Assembly (NCBI RefSeq): GCF_014235765.1
Contig: NZ_JACMYH010000001.1
Coordinates: 1,364,001 to 1,428,000 of the forward strand
Direction of reading: 5' to 3'
DNA length: 64,000 nt
Source: Pseudomonas baltica
GTDB lineage: Bacteria; Pseudomonadota; Gammaproteobacteria; Pseudomonadales; Pseudomonadaceae
Shown: piece after piece, positions 18,461 to 27,958 of the stretch
Position numbering within the stretch: position 1 is the first letter of the stretch
Layout of the letters: each line of letters starts with the position of its first letter
Made by a program: the position numbers and the translations under genes
Notes under the pieces: generated by a model
What the model was told of the DNA's origin: nothing
Database searches by the model: none
Seen by the model: only the letters and a program-made list of their open reading frames with translations

Positions 18461-19588
18461 TCAGCGCGGCTCGTGAATCGGGCAGCCGTTGTGCTGGGCG
18501 CGAAAGCCTGCGGACATTTCATAGGTCGGCTTGCGCACGCGCATGACGCCACCCAGAGGACGGTGCGCGGCCAGACCGTGCCACGGGCTGAATGACATCT
18601 GCTCGTTGATGGTCTGAATAGCCTCTTCGCTCCAGGCCGCCTGCGCCGGCACTTCGATACGCGCCACGGTGACGTAGGGGCTCAGCTCTTCGGACCAGAC
18701 TTTCGAAGCGTCCTCGATCGGCATTTCGTCGAGATCGGTGGCCAGTTGGATACGCACTTCCCACGTACCCCCCTGGCTTGCAAAATAGTGACTGACCGCT
18801 TCACGCAGGCCGTCCGGTTTATCGTCCAGGTCGACAGGTTGATCCGTCAACTCGGTCAGCGTCGGTGCCACCGGCACCACCGCCAGCTTGGCGTAATGCT
18901 CGCCATACAGAAACGGCACCACACTGTAGAAGGTTTCACCGAGCACATGGGTCAGCGGATGCCCACCCATGCTCTTCAGCGTGCCGCTCTCGCCGCCCAT
19001 GGTTTCGATCACCGACTCCACACCGCGCAGAAGCGCCGAAAAAGCTTTCTTCAGGCCCGGACCTTTGTCGGTGGTCTTGGCCAGCAGCTTGAGATTCTTC
19101 AGGAAAGCCTTTGGCGTGGCTGCCGTGAACGCCTTGGCGTTCTGCATGACGAAATCCTGGGTGACGTCCCCCTCGCTGCCCGGCAAACGCGCACCCTGTA
19201 CCCCGACGATCTTCAAGCCAAGGCCCCGTGGGGTCGAAACCTTGTCGTCCAGCAGATCACCGGGATTGGTGGAAAAACGCATTACCACGGGGAACCTTTC
19301 AGGGGTGGCAAAAGCCCCCTGCGCCAACGGCGCAGGAAGGCCATCGAGCACCGTGATGTGCCCGCGTACCAACCCATGAGCCTTGGCATGCACGCCACGC
19401 AACGCGTGGCCGCCATCTTCGAACGTGGTGTCCAGAATGCTGCGCATCACTTCCGTCAGCTCTCGGCTGGTGTCTTCCTCGTCGTCGGGCACCTGCTCGA
19501 ATGAGGGCTGAAACACCAGTGGAGTGACGGTCAGTCGATTGTCTGGCAATTGACTGTCTGGATATTGAGTGTCTGAAGAATGGCTCAT
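18461..19588 (-). CDS. Catalase-family heme protein, minimal type
   Basis: A 375-residue protein with the catalase core but shorter than typical monofunctional catalases (about 480-750). Visible features are the distal-side segment GVHAKAHGLVRG, VVMRFSTNPGD, FVMQNAKAF and, near the C-terminus, RKPTYEMSAGFR, which keeps the R-x-x-x-Y proximal heme-ligand spacing. Such proteins (SrpA-like) may have weak catalase or peroxidase activity. ATG 19588 has AGGTG five bases upstream and is preferred over GTG 19594. It lies 48 bases downstream of a lipoprotein esterase gene in the same direction, a probable operon. No signal peptide is apparent. Confidence 0.82.
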   Translation of the reverse strand: MSHSSDTQYPDSQLPDNRLTVTPLVFQPSFEQVPDDEEDTSRELTEVMRSILDTTFEDGGHALRGVHAKAHGLVRGHITVLDGLPAPLAQGAFATPERFPVVMRFSTNPGDLLDDKVSTPRGLGLKIVGVQGARLPGSEGDVTQDFVMQNAKAFTAATPKAFLKNLKLLAKTTDKGPGLKKAFSALLRGVESVIETMGGESGTLKSMGGHPLTHVLGETFYSVVPFLYGEHYAKLAVVPVAPTLTELTDQPVDLDDKPDGLREAVSHYFASQGGTWEVRIQLATDLDEMPIEDASKVWSEELSPYVTVARIEVPAQAAWSEEAIQTINEQMSFSPWHGLAAHRPLGGVMRVRKPTYEMSAGFRAQHNGCPIHEPR

Positions 19589-19636
19589 GTACACACCTCG
19601 GCTCGGTTCAGGTCTTTATCACGGTGGATGTTCTTG

Positions 19637-20734
19637 TTATTTGGCCAGGTCGGCTTTCAGACGCTCACCGGCATAGGCCTGCGCTTCTTCGGCTTTTTTC
19701 ACCACGGCTGCGGTGCCGAAGAATTCGTGGGTCACGCCTGGATAGACTTTGCGCTCGACGCTGACACCTGCAGTACGCAGCGCCTGTTCCAGCTGGGCAC
19801 CATCGTCACGCAGTGGGTCGATTTCGGCGTTGATCACGGTGACCGGTGGCAGGCCTTTGAGGTCGGCATGCACCAGGTCGATACGTGGATCCTTGGCGTC
19901 GGCCGGACCTTTGGTCACGTTGTCGATGAACCACAGCATCATCGGGCGGTTGAGCGGCATGGCGTCGGCGTATTTGCGATAGGACTCGGTTTCAGTGTTG
20001 GACTGAGCGACCGGATAAACCGACAGCACGTGCTTGGGCGCGGTTAACCCGGCCTTGTGTGCGGCCACGGCGGTTGCCACGGCGAGGTTGCCGCCAGCGC
20101 TTTCACCGGCCAGTGCCAGGCGCTTCGCGTCACCGTTGAGCGAAGCGGCGTTCTTGCTCAACCAGCGATAGGCAGCCAGTGCATCTTCATGAGCTGCAGG
20201 AAACTTGTTTTCGGGCGCGCGGCGGTAGTCCACGGAGACGACCACGGCATTGGCTTGCTTGGAGATCCCGCGTGCGCCGCCGTCATACACCTTGCGATCG
20301 GCAAATACCCAACCACCACCGTGGAAATACAGGACTACCGGGAACGGGCCGGTGCCTTCAGGCGTGTAGACGGTTGCTGGCAAAGAGCCTGCGGCGCCAG
20401 GTACGGTGATGTCACGGGTGGTGACGCCGGGGACCAGTGCAGTCGGGGTGCTGTCGCGTTTCTCATCGGCGAGCACGCCTTTCACGGCGTCGGCGATGGT
20501 AGGTTGCTGCCGTGCCTCGACTGCCGTGATCTTCTCCACGGCCTTGGCATCGAAGCTGGCGAATTTGTTCAGGACGGTCTGCATGTCCGAATCGGTACGG
20601 AACATGCTCTTGGTGCCGCTCACGGCGAGTTCGGAAACCGAGCGTTTTTCTGGATCGCGAGCGCAACCGCTCAACGCCATTGCCACGCCGGCGGCGCACA
20701 GCGCTACCATCCATTTGCGGTCAGTCTTGATCAT
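19637..20734 (-). CDS. Lipoprotein alpha/beta hydrolase, HSL-type esterase
   Basis: A 365-residue protein with a lipoprotein signal sequence (MIKTDRKWMVALCAAGVAMA, lipobox LSGC, Cys24). This places it at the outer or inner membrane facing the periplasm. The hydrolase domain has the HSL-family oxyanion motif YFHGGGWVFADR, nucleophile motif GESAGGNLA, catalytic Asp in NAEIDPLRDDG and His in GVTHEFFG. It should hydrolyse short-chain esters. An extra region of about 80 residues lies between the lipobox and the catalytic domain. It is the first gene of a likely two-gene operon with the catalase-like gene. Confidence 0.88.
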   Translation of the reverse strand: MIKTDRKWMVALCAAGVAMALSGCARDPEKRSVSELAVSGTKSMFRTDSDMQTVLNKFASFDAKAVEKITAVEARQQPTIADAVKGVLADEKRDSTPTALVPGVTTRDITVPGAAGSLPATVYTPEGTGPFPVVLYFHGGGWVFADRKVYDGGARGISKQANAVVVSVDYRRAPENKFPAAHEDALAAYRWLSKNAASLNGDAKRLALAGESAGGNLAVATAVAAHKAGLTAPKHVLSVYPVAQSNTETESYRKYADAMPLNRPMMLWFIDNVTKGPADAKDPRIDLVHADLKGLPPVTVINAEIDPLRDDGAQLEQALRTAGVSVERKVYPGVTHEFFGTAAVVKKAEEAQAYAGERLKADLAK

Positions 20735-20892
20735 TGTTATTGCCTCGCACGAGAGTGGGAACGTTACGAAATATCAGGCCGTTGACAGCAACTTGATGTT
20801 CCAAAATTCCCGACTCGCGCCAGACGAACGGTTAATCCACTAAATACCGCGACCCCAGTTGCTACTCTCGGGAATCACTCTGCACACCGTCC

Positions 20893-20980
20893 CGTAGGAG
20901 CGGCCAGTGGCCGCGAACCAGACACCACGGTGCACCAGACAATCGCGGGGCCCTTTTCGCGCCCACAGACCGCTCCTACA
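20893..20980. repeat. Inverted REP pair
   Basis: GTAGGAGCGGCCAGTGGCCG near 20894 is mirrored by CCACAGACCGCTCCTACA ending at 20980. It lies in the gap between the esterase start and the end of the carboxynorspermidine synthase gene. Confidence 0.82.
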
Positions 20981-20997
20981 ACAGCATTTACAACAGA

Positions 20998-22251
20998 TTA
21001 CGCACTGGCATCCCAGGCACGGTCGCCGGAGGCGTCCTTGATGCGCGTCGGCAGGCCCATGGCGTCGAGCGCCCTGAGGAACGGCTCGGCCGGCAGCTCT
21101 TCGACGTTGGCCATGCGCTGCACGTCCCATTCGCCGCGGGCGACCAACAGGGCTGCAGCCACGGGCGGCACACCCGCGGTGTAGGAAATACCCTGGCTGT
21201 CGGTTTCGGCGTAGGCGTCTTCGTGATCCGCAACGTTGTAGATGAACATTTCGTGCGGCTGGCCGTTGCGAGTGCCCTTGACCAGATCGCCGATGCAGGT
21301 CTTGCCGGTATAGCCCGGTGCCAGCGACGACGGATCCGGCAGGACTGCCTTGACCACCTTGAGCGGCACTACCTGCAGGCCTTCGGCAGTCGTTACCGGC
21401 TGCTCGGACAGCAAACCGAGATTCTTCAGCACCGTGAACACGTTGATGTAGTGCTCGCCGAAACTCATCCAGAAGCGCACGTTGGGCACATCGAGATTCT
21501 TCGACAGCGAATGCACTTCGTCATGTCCGGTCAGGTAAAGGTTCTGCGAACCCACCACCGGCAGGTCATCGGTGCGTTTGACTTCGAACATGGTGTTGCT
21601 GGTCCACTGGCTGTTCTGCCAGCTCCAGACCTGCCCGGTGAATTCGCGAAAATTGATTTCCGGATCGAAATTGGTGGCGAAATACTTGCCGTGGGAGCCA
21701 GCATTGACGTCGAGGATATCGATCGAGTCGATACGATCGAAATGCTGTTGCTGCGCCAGCGCGGCATAGGCATTGACCACGCCTGGATCGAAGCCCACAC
21801 CCAGAATGGCCGTCACGTTTTTCTGCTGGCACTCTTCCAGGTGTTTCCACTCGTAGTTGCCATACCAGGGCGGCGTTTCACAGACCTTGCCCGGTTCTTC
21901 GTGGATGGCGGTGTCCAGGTAGGCCACGCCGGTGTCGATGCAGGCACGCAGTACCGACATGTTCAGAAAGGCGGAACCGACGTTGATGACGATCTGCGAT
22001 TCGGTTTCCACGATCAGCGCCTTGGTCGCCTCGACATCCAGCGCATCGAGCGCGAAAGCCTTGATGTCGGCGGGCTGCTTGAGGCTGCCCTTGGCCTTGA
22101 CGCTGTCGATGATGGCCTGGCATTTGGAGATGTTGCGCGACGCGATGGCAATACGACCAAGTTCATCGTTGTGCTGCGCGCACTTGTGGGCCACCACCTT
22201 GGCAACACCTCCTGCACCAATGATAAGAACGTTCTTCTTCAATTTATTCAC
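20998..22251 (-). CDS. Carboxynorspermidine/carboxyspermidine synthase (saccharopine dehydrogenase family)
   Basis: A protein of 414-417 residues with an N-terminal Rossmann nucleotide site (NVLIIGAGGVAKVVAHK) and the saccharopine-dehydrogenase-like body (VINVGSAFLNMSVLRACID, AILGVGFDPGVVNAYA, YTAGVPPVAAALLVARGEWD). With NspC it forms the alternative polyamine route. It condenses aspartate semialdehyde with putrescine or diaminopropane using NADPH to give carboxyspermidine or carboxynorspermidine. The adjacent nspC gene makes this call much stronger than saccharopine dehydrogenase. The GTG at 22251 is only two bases from AGGAG. A TTG at 22242 (MKKNVLIIG) is 11 bases away and may be the true start. 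Confidence 0.88.
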   Translation of the reverse strand: MNKLKKNVLIIGAGGVAKVVAHKCAQHNDELGRIAIASRNISKCQAIIDSVKAKGSLKQPADIKAFALDALDVEATKALIVETESQIVINVGSAFLNMSVLRACIDTGVAYLDTAIHEEPGKVCETPPWYGNYEWKHLEECQQKNVTAILGVGFDPGVVNAYAALAQQQHFDRIDSIDILDVNAGSHGKYFATNFDPEINFREFTGQVWSWQNSQWTSNTMFEVKRTDDLPVVGSQNLYLTGHDEVHSLSKNLDVPNVRFWMSFGEHYINVFTVLKNLGLLSEQPVTTAEGLQVVPLKVVKAVLPDPSSLAPGYTGKTCIGDLVKGTRNGQPHEMFIYNVADHEDAYAETDSQGISYTAGVPPVAAALLVARGEWDVQRMANVEELPAEPFLRALDAMGLPTRIKDASGDRAWDASA

Positions 22252-22269
22252 TTCTCCTCGGCTGTCCGC

Positions 22270-23367
22270 TCACGAAAGGCTGGACAGGTAGTCTTCGAAA
22301 CCAAACTCACGAACCACCTCGACTGTACCGTCGAGTTGTTTCACTACGATGGACGGCATCTTCAAGCCGTTGAACCAGTTCTTCTTGACCATGGTGTAGC
22401 CCGCCGCGTCGACGAACGACAGGCGATCACCGATGGCCAGAGGGCGCTCGAACGGGTATTCGCCGAAAATGTCCCCGGCCAGACAGGATTTTCCGCACAC
22501 CATGTAGGTGTGTTCGCCGCTGCTGGGCGCAAGCTTCGCATTGAGCCGGTAGATCAGCAGGTCGAGCATGTGCGCTTCGATCGAGCTGTCGACCACGGCC
22601 AGGTGCTTGCCGTTATAGAGGGTGTCGAGCACGGTGACTTCCAGCGAGGCACTGTTGGTGATCGCCGCCTCGCCAGGCTCCAGGTACACCTGCACGCCGT
22701 ACTTCTGCGAAAAGGCCTTGAGCCGGGCGCAGAACTCGTCCAGAGCATAGCCTTCGCCGGTGAAATGAATGCCGCCACCGAGGCTGACCCATTCGACCTT
22801 GTGCAGCAGGTGACCGAAGCGCTCTTCGATGGTCCCCAGCATCTGGTCGAACAGGGCGAAATCACCGTTCTCGCAGTTGTTGTGGAACATGAAGCCGGAG
22901 ATCTGCTCGATCACCGTCTCGACCTTGGCTGGGTCCCATTCGCCCAGACGGCTGAACGGACGCGCCGGGTCGGCCAACAGGTAGTCGGAGCTGCTCACCT
23001 GCGGGTTGACCCGCAGACCGCGGGTCTTGCCTTGGGACGCCTGGGCGAAACGCTGCAGTTGGCCGATCGAGTTGAAGATGATCTTGTCGCAGTTGGCGAG
23101 CATCTCCTCGATCTCGTCGTCGGCCCAGGCCACGCTGTAGGCGTGGGTTTCGCCGGCGAACTTCTGCCGACCCAGCTTGAGCTCGTACAGCGACGACGAC
23201 GTGGTGCCGTCCATGTACTGCTCCATCAGGTCGAACACCGACCAGGTGGCGAAGCACTTGAGCGCCAGCAACGCCTTGGCCCCGGAGTGTTCACGCACGT
23301 AGGCGATCTTCTCCAGGTTGCCCAAGAGCTTCTGTTTGTCGATGAGGTAATACGGCGTATTGATCAT
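22270..23367 (-). CDS. nspC: Carboxynorspermidine decarboxylase
   Basis: A 365-residue PLP-dependent decarboxylase of the alanine-racemase fold. The PLP-lysine region is ALLALKCFATWSVF. Other family features are SSLYELKLGRQKF, LRVNPQVSSSDYLL, FHNNCENGDFA, VSLGGGIHFTGEGY, YLEPGEAAI and CGKSCLAGDIFGEY with the active-site Cys at the dimer interface. It decarboxylates carboxynorspermidine or carboxyspermidine to the free triamine. ATG 23367 begins MINTPYYLIDKQKL, as is usual for NspC. An in-frame extension upstream is not needed. It lies 18 bases upstream of the synthase gene in the same operon. Confidence 0.92.
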   Translation of the reverse strand: MINTPYYLIDKQKLLGNLEKIAYVREHSGAKALLALKCFATWSVFDLMEQYMDGTTSSSLYELKLGRQKFAGETHAYSVAWADDEIEEMLANCDKIIFNSIGQLQRFAQASQGKTRGLRVNPQVSSSDYLLADPARPFSRLGEWDPAKVETVIEQISGFMFHNNCENGDFALFDQMLGTIEERFGHLLHKVEWVSLGGGIHFTGEGYALDEFCARLKAFSQKYGVQVYLEPGEAAITNSASLEVTVLDTLYNGKHLAVVDSSIEAHMLDLLIYRLNAKLAPSSGEHTYMVCGKSCLAGDIFGEYPFERPLAIGDRLSFVDAAGYTMVKKNWFNGLKMPSIVVKQLDGTVEVVREFGFEDYLSSLS

Positions 23368-23485
23368 TTCGAGGCCCCAGGCATGGCCAGCCAAAAAAAG
23401 GACCCGCATTGTGCCCGCAGTTACCCCGGACCGAAAGAGCAGCCGACCAATTTCCAACCACCCCCACCGCCGAGGCGGCTTGCGT

Positions 23486-24358
23486 TCAGCGAATCTTGCG
23501 GCGGGCCAGAAAGCCGCCGACCAGGCCGGTCGCGCAGCCGATCAGCAGGCCACCGACGTGCGCGCCATTGGCGATTTCGCCGAAGCCCAGCACGCTGACC
23601 AGCCCGCTCATGCACAGCGCCAGCCACACCAGCATCATCACCAGCACGCCGCGCGGCAGGCGGTAGATCGGGTTGGGCGCCAGCCACTGGTACAGCCAGC
23701 AGTGCCCCAGCAAGCCATACAGCACGCCCGACAGACCGCCGAACAGACTGGGCCCGCTGACCAGGTACTGGACCACGTTGGAGACCAGGCTGAACGACAG
23801 GGTCAGGCCGATCAGGTTGATGCGCCCCTGCAGCGCCTCGATGCGTCGCCCAAGCTCCCAGTACCACAAGGCGTTCATCGCCAGATGCAACAAGCCGAAA
23901 TGAATCAGCATGGGGCTGAACAGCCGCCACCATTGGCCGCTGGCCAAGGTATCGGCCAAGGGCGTGAAATAGATGTATTCACCGTTGACCTGAAAATCAA
24001 GAAAGGTCAGCCAGCGCAGGTTGCCCAGGTTCTCGCCCAGAAGTGTCAACCCCGCCACCACCAGACAGGCCAGCAGCACCAGGGCGGTGGCGGGGCTGGA
24101 CTTGAGCTGCTGGGCAAACCCCGGACCGCGCACCGGCGCATGCCGCGCCATCAATTCAGGATCGACCTCGGCATTGCCCTCAGGGTAGCGCTGGTACAGC
24201 TCGCGAACATCCTGGGCCAGACGCTCGTCGGGTACCCACAACACTTGACTGCCCTGCTCCTCGCTGACGCGATGAGGCACCTTCAGACGCCTCAACAGGC
24301 CCACGAAGCCACTCAGATCGGTGTTCAGCGGCAGACGCATTACAGCAATTGCACTCAT
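23486..24358 (-). CDS. Rhomboid-family intramembrane serine protease, GlpG-like
   Basis: A 290-residue protein with a soluble N-terminal domain (about residues 1-85) and six transmembrane helices. The catalytic serine is in GGLSGVLYGLLGH and the histidine in NGAHVGGLLIG; HFGLLHLAMNALWYWELG is the rhomboid HxxxN-type segment. It cleaves membrane-spanning substrates within the inner membrane. The arrangement matches E. coli GlpG. Its ATG overlaps the stop of the phosphoesterase gene by one base, so it is translationally coupled to the nadK operon. Confidence 0.9.
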   Translation of the reverse strand: MSAIAVMRLPLNTDLSGFVGLLRRLKVPHRVSEEQGSQVLWVPDERLAQDVRELYQRYPEGNAEVDPELMARHAPVRGPGFAQQLKSSPATALVLLACLVVAGLTLLGENLGNLRWLTFLDFQVNGEYIYFTPLADTLASGQWWRLFSPMLIHFGLLHLAMNALWYWELGRRIEALQGRINLIGLTLSFSLVSNVVQYLVSGPSLFGGLSGVLYGLLGHCWLYQWLAPNPIYRLPRGVLVMMLVWLALCMSGLVSVLGFGEIANGAHVGGLLIGCATGLVGGFLARRKIR

Positions 24359-25326
24359 CAAAACGCCTCCGGGCGCTCGACCTCGACCCACGCGAACTTG
24401 CGCGGATCGATGCGGGTTTCCTGATCCAGGCGGTACGCCACCAATTTGCCGTACAACACCGCGCTGTAGTCCAGGCAGGCCAGGTTCGGGCGTATCGCCG
24501 CCGGTCGCCCGCTGCGCCAGTAGTGACCGACGAACAGCAATGGCTCGTCGACCCCATAACGCAGCAGAGCGCTTTTCTGTTCAGGACTCAACGGCGCGCA
24601 GGCTACATCGTCAGGCAGTGCATCGGGCTGGAATACCACGTCGCCGTAGGTTTGCGGGTCGTCTTCCCAGAACTTGGTGCGAAAGAACGCACGGCTCAGG
24701 CCATCGGCGCCCGTCAGCGTCAGGCCGTCGGGCAGGCGCATGTCGGTGCCGCGCAACAACCGATCGAAGACCTGGCAGGCAAAGCTGCCCTTGACCGCCG
24801 ATGCCTGGAGAAAATGGGCGTCGATGCAGCCATCCGGGTGCTGGCGGCGCAAAGGTTCGATCAGGCCGGCATCCCAGCACGCGTGCACCAGGCGAAAGCG
24901 CTCGGCATCGAGGAACAGCGGCAACTCGTAGAACCAGCCGAGGAAATCGTGCCAGTCGCCGGGGTGGTGGGCGAACTGGTCCAGCGTCGCCTGGAGCAGA
25001 CGCTCGTGCCGCGGCACGTGCTCGCGCACGTACTGCTTGCCGCTGCCGGGTAATGCCGGGGTGCTCCAGCCCAATGCATTGAACTCGTGATTGCCCATGA
25101 TGCAGCGCGCCTGATCGGCCTCGACCATGTCGTGGACAATGTGCAGCGACTCGCGGATACGCGGTCCGCGGTCGATGATGTCGCCCAGGAACAGCGCCTG
25201 GCGCGAGGCATGCCGCCACACGCCGCCCTGCTTGTGATAGCCCAGCCGGTCGAGCAGATGTTCGAGGGTATGCGCGCATCCGTGCACATCGCCGATCAGG
25301 TCATAACTTCGCGCCGGGTCAAGCAT
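24358..25326 (-). CDS. Metallophosphoesterase, PrpE/ApaH-like
   Basis: This 322-residue calcineurin-like phosphoesterase has all metal-binding blocks: LIGDVHGCAHTLEHLL, FLGDIIDRGPRIRES, CIMGNHEFNALGW, LVHACWDAG and FVGHYW. The GDVHG start resembles serine/threonine phosphatases and Ap4A hydrolases, but the insertion between the GNHE and C-terminal blocks is longer. Substrate is unknown. It overlaps nadK by one base upstream and the rhomboid gene by one base downstream, so the three are coupled in translation. Confidence 0.88.
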   Translation of the reverse strand: MLDPARSYDLIGDVHGCAHTLEHLLDRLGYHKQGGVWRHASRQALFLGDIIDRGPRIRESLHIVHDMVEADQARCIMGNHEFNALGWSTPALPGSGKQYVREHVPRHERLLQATLDQFAHHPGDWHDFLGWFYELPLFLDAERFRLVHACWDAGLIEPLRRQHPDGCIDAHFLQASAVKGSFACQVFDRLLRGTDMRLPDGLTLTGADGLSRAFFRTKFWEDDPQTYGDVVFQPDALPDDVACAPLSPEQKSALLRYGVDEPLLFVGHYWRSGRPAAIRPNLACLDYSAVLYGKLVAYRLDQETRIDPRKFAWVEVERPEAF

Positions 25327-26219
25327 CAATCGCCTCCGGTATTGCCGAGCCGGCTGCCCCAGCCGAGTTTGGTCCGGCACACTTCGTAGTAGTTGTGGTC
25401 CAGTGGGTGGATCAGGCGCAGTTTCTGCGATTTCTTGCGCACCGTGACGGTGTCGCCCGGAGCGCAGGTGAAATGGTTCTGGCCATCGCACGAAACCTGC
25501 GGGTAGATCTGCATGTTCTTTGAGACAACGATTTTCATCTCGCTGTTGCCGTCGACGACGATCGGCCGACCCGAGAGGGTGTGCGGGTACATGGGCACGA
25601 TCACGATGGCATCGAGCTTGGGATGCATGATCGGCCCGCCCGCCGACAGCGCGTAGGCGGTGGAGCCGGTCGGCGTGGCCAGGATCAGGCCGTCGGCTTT
25701 CTGGCTGCAGACGAACTGGCCGTCGATGTAGATCTCGAACTCGATCATGCGGGTCGACTTGCCGGGGTGCAGTACCACATCGTTGAGCGCGTCGCCCTGG
25801 CCAATGGCCTCGCCATGGCGGCGAACCTCGGCCTCGAGCAGAAAACGGTTTTCGACCAGGTAGTGACCATCGAGCACCTCGGCCACCTTGACCTCGAGCT
25901 CGTCGGGGCGGATGTCGGTAAGAAACCCCAGGCTGCCGCGGTTGATCCCCAGCACCGGCGTGTTGTGTCGCGCCAGTGCCCGCGCTGCGCCCAGCAGGCT
26001 GCCGTCGCCGCCGACCACGATGACCAGGTCGCAGACCTCGCCCAGCATCTTGCGCGATGACGTCTGCAGGTTGTGCCCCGGCAGCACTTCGGCGATCGTG
26101 TCCTCGAGAATGACATGCATGTGCCTGTCCAGCAGGAAGCGCTTGAGGCGGCGAATGGTATCGAGCACCTGCGAGCTGCCGAGGCGGCCAATGATACCGA
26201 TGTTGCGAAATTGCTCCAT
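25326..26219 (-). CDS. nadK: NAD kinase
   Basis: A 297-residue enzyme starting at ATG 26219 with AGGAG upstream. It has the ATP-NAD kinase signatures: VVGGDGSLLGAARAL (GGDG motif), GINRGSLGFLTDI, VLHPGKSTRMIEFEIYI, LILATPTGSTAYALSAGGP and SGRPIVVDG. It phosphorylates NAD+ to NADP+ using ATP or polyphosphate in the cytoplasm. It is the first gene of a coupled set with the phosphoesterase and rhomboid genes, and is divergent from the DUF1853 gene, an arrangement also known in other pseudomonads. An upstream in-frame extension of 59 residues lacks conserved features and is rejected. Confidence 0.96.
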   Translation of the reverse strand: MEQFRNIGIIGRLGSSQVLDTIRRLKRFLLDRHMHVILEDTIAEVLPGHNLQTSSRKMLGEVCDLVIVVGGDGSLLGAARALARHNTPVLGINRGSLGFLTDIRPDELEVKVAEVLDGHYLVENRFLLEAEVRRHGEAIGQGDALNDVVLHPGKSTRMIEFEIYIDGQFVCSQKADGLILATPTGSTAYALSAGGPIMHPKLDAIVIVPMYPHTLSGRPIVVDGNSEMKIVVSKNMQIYPQVSCDGQNHFTCAPGDTVTVRKKSQKLRLIHPLDHNYYEVCRTKLGWGSRLGNTGGD

Positions 26220-26386
26220 GAGGCTCCTGCTCGGGTCTGGTCTGGCTATCGGGATGCGCCAGGCACATTCCACAACGCTGTCGCGCAACCGCCGGTTGCG
26301 GACACAAATACGGATCTGGATTATGGAGTAAAGCCGTTGCCGCACAAAACCCTTTCCACCACCGCGCCATTGACCGGGACCGTCCC

Positions 26387-27334
26387 ATGAATCCATTCGC
26401 TGCCCTTGCCGACTTTCCGCGCCGCCTGCGCCAGCCCCAGGTGCGCGACCTGGCGTGGGTCATCCTCGCCCCACCCCTGCTGCACACGGCGCCCTGGCAG
26501 CAACGTCATCCACTGGCCGGCAGCACCTGGGCCGAACAGCCCGAGCACCTGCAGGTGTGGCTGAACGGTCTGGACGACGCCAGCCAACCGCTGCTCGACT
26601 GGCTGGCGCAGGCCCCTACCCGGCGCCTGGGCCTCTACTACGAGCGCCTCTGGCAGTTCGCCCTGCAGCAGGCTCCCGGTATCGAGCCGCTGGCGGCCAA
26701 CCTGCCGATCCGCCGTGACAAGCACACCCTGGGCGAGCTCGACATGGTGATCCGCGACCGCGACGGGGTGCATCATCTGGAACTGGCGATCAAGCTCTAC
26801 CTGGGCCCGGTGGCCGCCGACGGTCGCGATGTTTTCCAGTGGCTGGGTCCCAACAGCCAGGATCGGCTGGGTCGCAAGCTGACCCACCTGACCGAGCACC
26901 AGTTGCCCATCTCCACCTCCAGCGAGGGTCGCGAAGCCATGCTGGCCCTGGGCATCGAGCAGTTCGACGCGCACCTGTGGCTCGGCGGCTATCTGTTCTA
27001 TCCCTGGCCCGGTAAGGCCCAGTCACCCGAGCACGCCCACCCTGATCATCTGCGCGGCAGCTGGGTGCATCAGCGCGACTGGCCCATTTTCGTCGAGCAA
27101 CGCCCGGAGGGTCGCTGGCAGCCGTTGCCGCGCGATGCCTGGCTGGCGCCGGCACGCCTCGCCGCCGCCGACGCCTGGGCACCCGATCAGCTCAAGGCCT
27201 GGATGCAGCAACTGGACCCGCTCGCCGCGGCGCAGATGCTCGTGCGCCTGACCCGCGACGACCACGGCGACTGGCAGGAAGCCGAACGGGTTTTCCTGGT
27301 CGCCGATGCCTGGCCGGCCCTGCCGGGCGTGTGA
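26387..27334 (+). CDS. DUF1853 family protein
   Basis: A 315-residue cytoplasmic protein opening with [20 protein letters not shown]. The LRVGRYYE-like segment appears here as [15 protein letters not shown], followed by [20 protein letters not shown] and IKLYLG. The last two resemble a nuclease-like fold (acidic E-x-D and E-x-K positions), an idea that comes only from the sequence pattern. DUF1853 has no established function. It is divergent from nadK, as in P. aeruginosa. Confidence 0.85.
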   Translation: MNPFAALADFPRRLRQPQVRDLAWVILAPPLLHTAPWQQRHPLAGSTWAEQPEHLQVWLNGLDDASQPLLDWLAQAPTRRLGLYYERLWQFALQQAPGIEPLAANLPIRRDKHTLGELDMVIRDRDGVHHLELAIKLYLGPVAADGRDVFQWLGPNSQDRLGRKLTHLTEHQLPISTSSEGREAMLALGIEQFDAHLWLGGYLFYPWPGKAQSPEHAHPDHLRGSWVHQRDWPIFVEQRPEGRWQPLPRDAWLAPARLAAADAWAPDQLKAWMQQLDPLAAAQMLVRLTRDDHGDWQEAERVFLVADAWPALPGV

Positions 27335-27405
27335 ATCGCAGGGGCGGCTAAAGATGTCCATGGCCGGCCCGATACCCTGTGCATGACCGCCCGAGTAGTC
27401 ACCCG

Positions 27406-27954
27406 ATGAACTGGAGAAACACCCACGCCCGCTATGGCAGCCTGTCCATCGCCCTGCACTGGTCGATGCTGGTCCTGTTGGCCGCCACCTATGCCTGCAT
27501 CGAGCTGCGTGGCCAGTTCGTCAGAGGCAGTGGCGCACGCGCGCTGATCGTGCAGTTCCACTTCATGCTGGGCCTGAGCGTGGGGCTGCTGGTCTGGCTG
27601 CGTCTGCTGGTGCGCAGCCTGGGTGTCACGCCGCGCATCGTGCCGCCGCTGCCGGTGTGGCAGACGCGTCTGGCGAGCCTGATGCACGCCGCACTCTACG
27701 CACTGATGATCGGCCTGCCGCTGCTGGGCTGGCTGATCCTCAGCGCACAGAACAGGTCCGTATCATTCTGGGGCATCGAACTGCCCCACCTGATCGCCGA
27801 AGACCGCGACCTCGGCGGACGCTTGCAGGAATGGCACATGAGCATTGCCGGCTGGGGCTATTGGTTGATCGGCCTGCACGGCGTGCTGGGCCTGGCCCAC
27901 CATTACCTGCGCCATGACAACACCCTGCGACGCATGCTGCCGCACCGCGACTGA
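27406..27954 (+). CDS. cybB: Cytochrome b561
   Basis: A 182-residue inner-membrane protein with four transmembrane helices and histidines placed for two b-type hemes: SIALHWSMLVLL in helix 1, IVQFHFMLGLSVG in helix 2, SLMHAALYALMIGLPLLGWL in helix 3, and LIGLHGVLGLAHHYL in helix 4. It oxidises membrane quinol and has been linked to superoxide removal in E. coli. The ATG 27406 (MNWRNTHARYGSLS) is chosen over an in-frame ATG nine codons earlier. It converges with the PLP-enzyme gene, leaving four bases between the stops. Confidence 0.92.
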   Translation: MNWRNTHARYGSLSIALHWSMLVLLAATYACIELRGQFVRGSGARALIVQFHFMLGLSVGLLVWLRLLVRSLGVTPRIVPPLPVWQTRLASLMHAALYALMIGLPLLGWLILSAQNRSVSFWGIELPHLIAEDRDLGGRLQEWHMSIAGWGYWLIGLHGVLGLAHHYLRHDNTLRRMLPHRD

Positions 27955-27958
27955 CCGT

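Noticed and set aside
21223..23598. Open frame of about 790 codons on the plus strand
   Set aside because: It is antisense to both polyamine genes, whose motifs are unambiguous.
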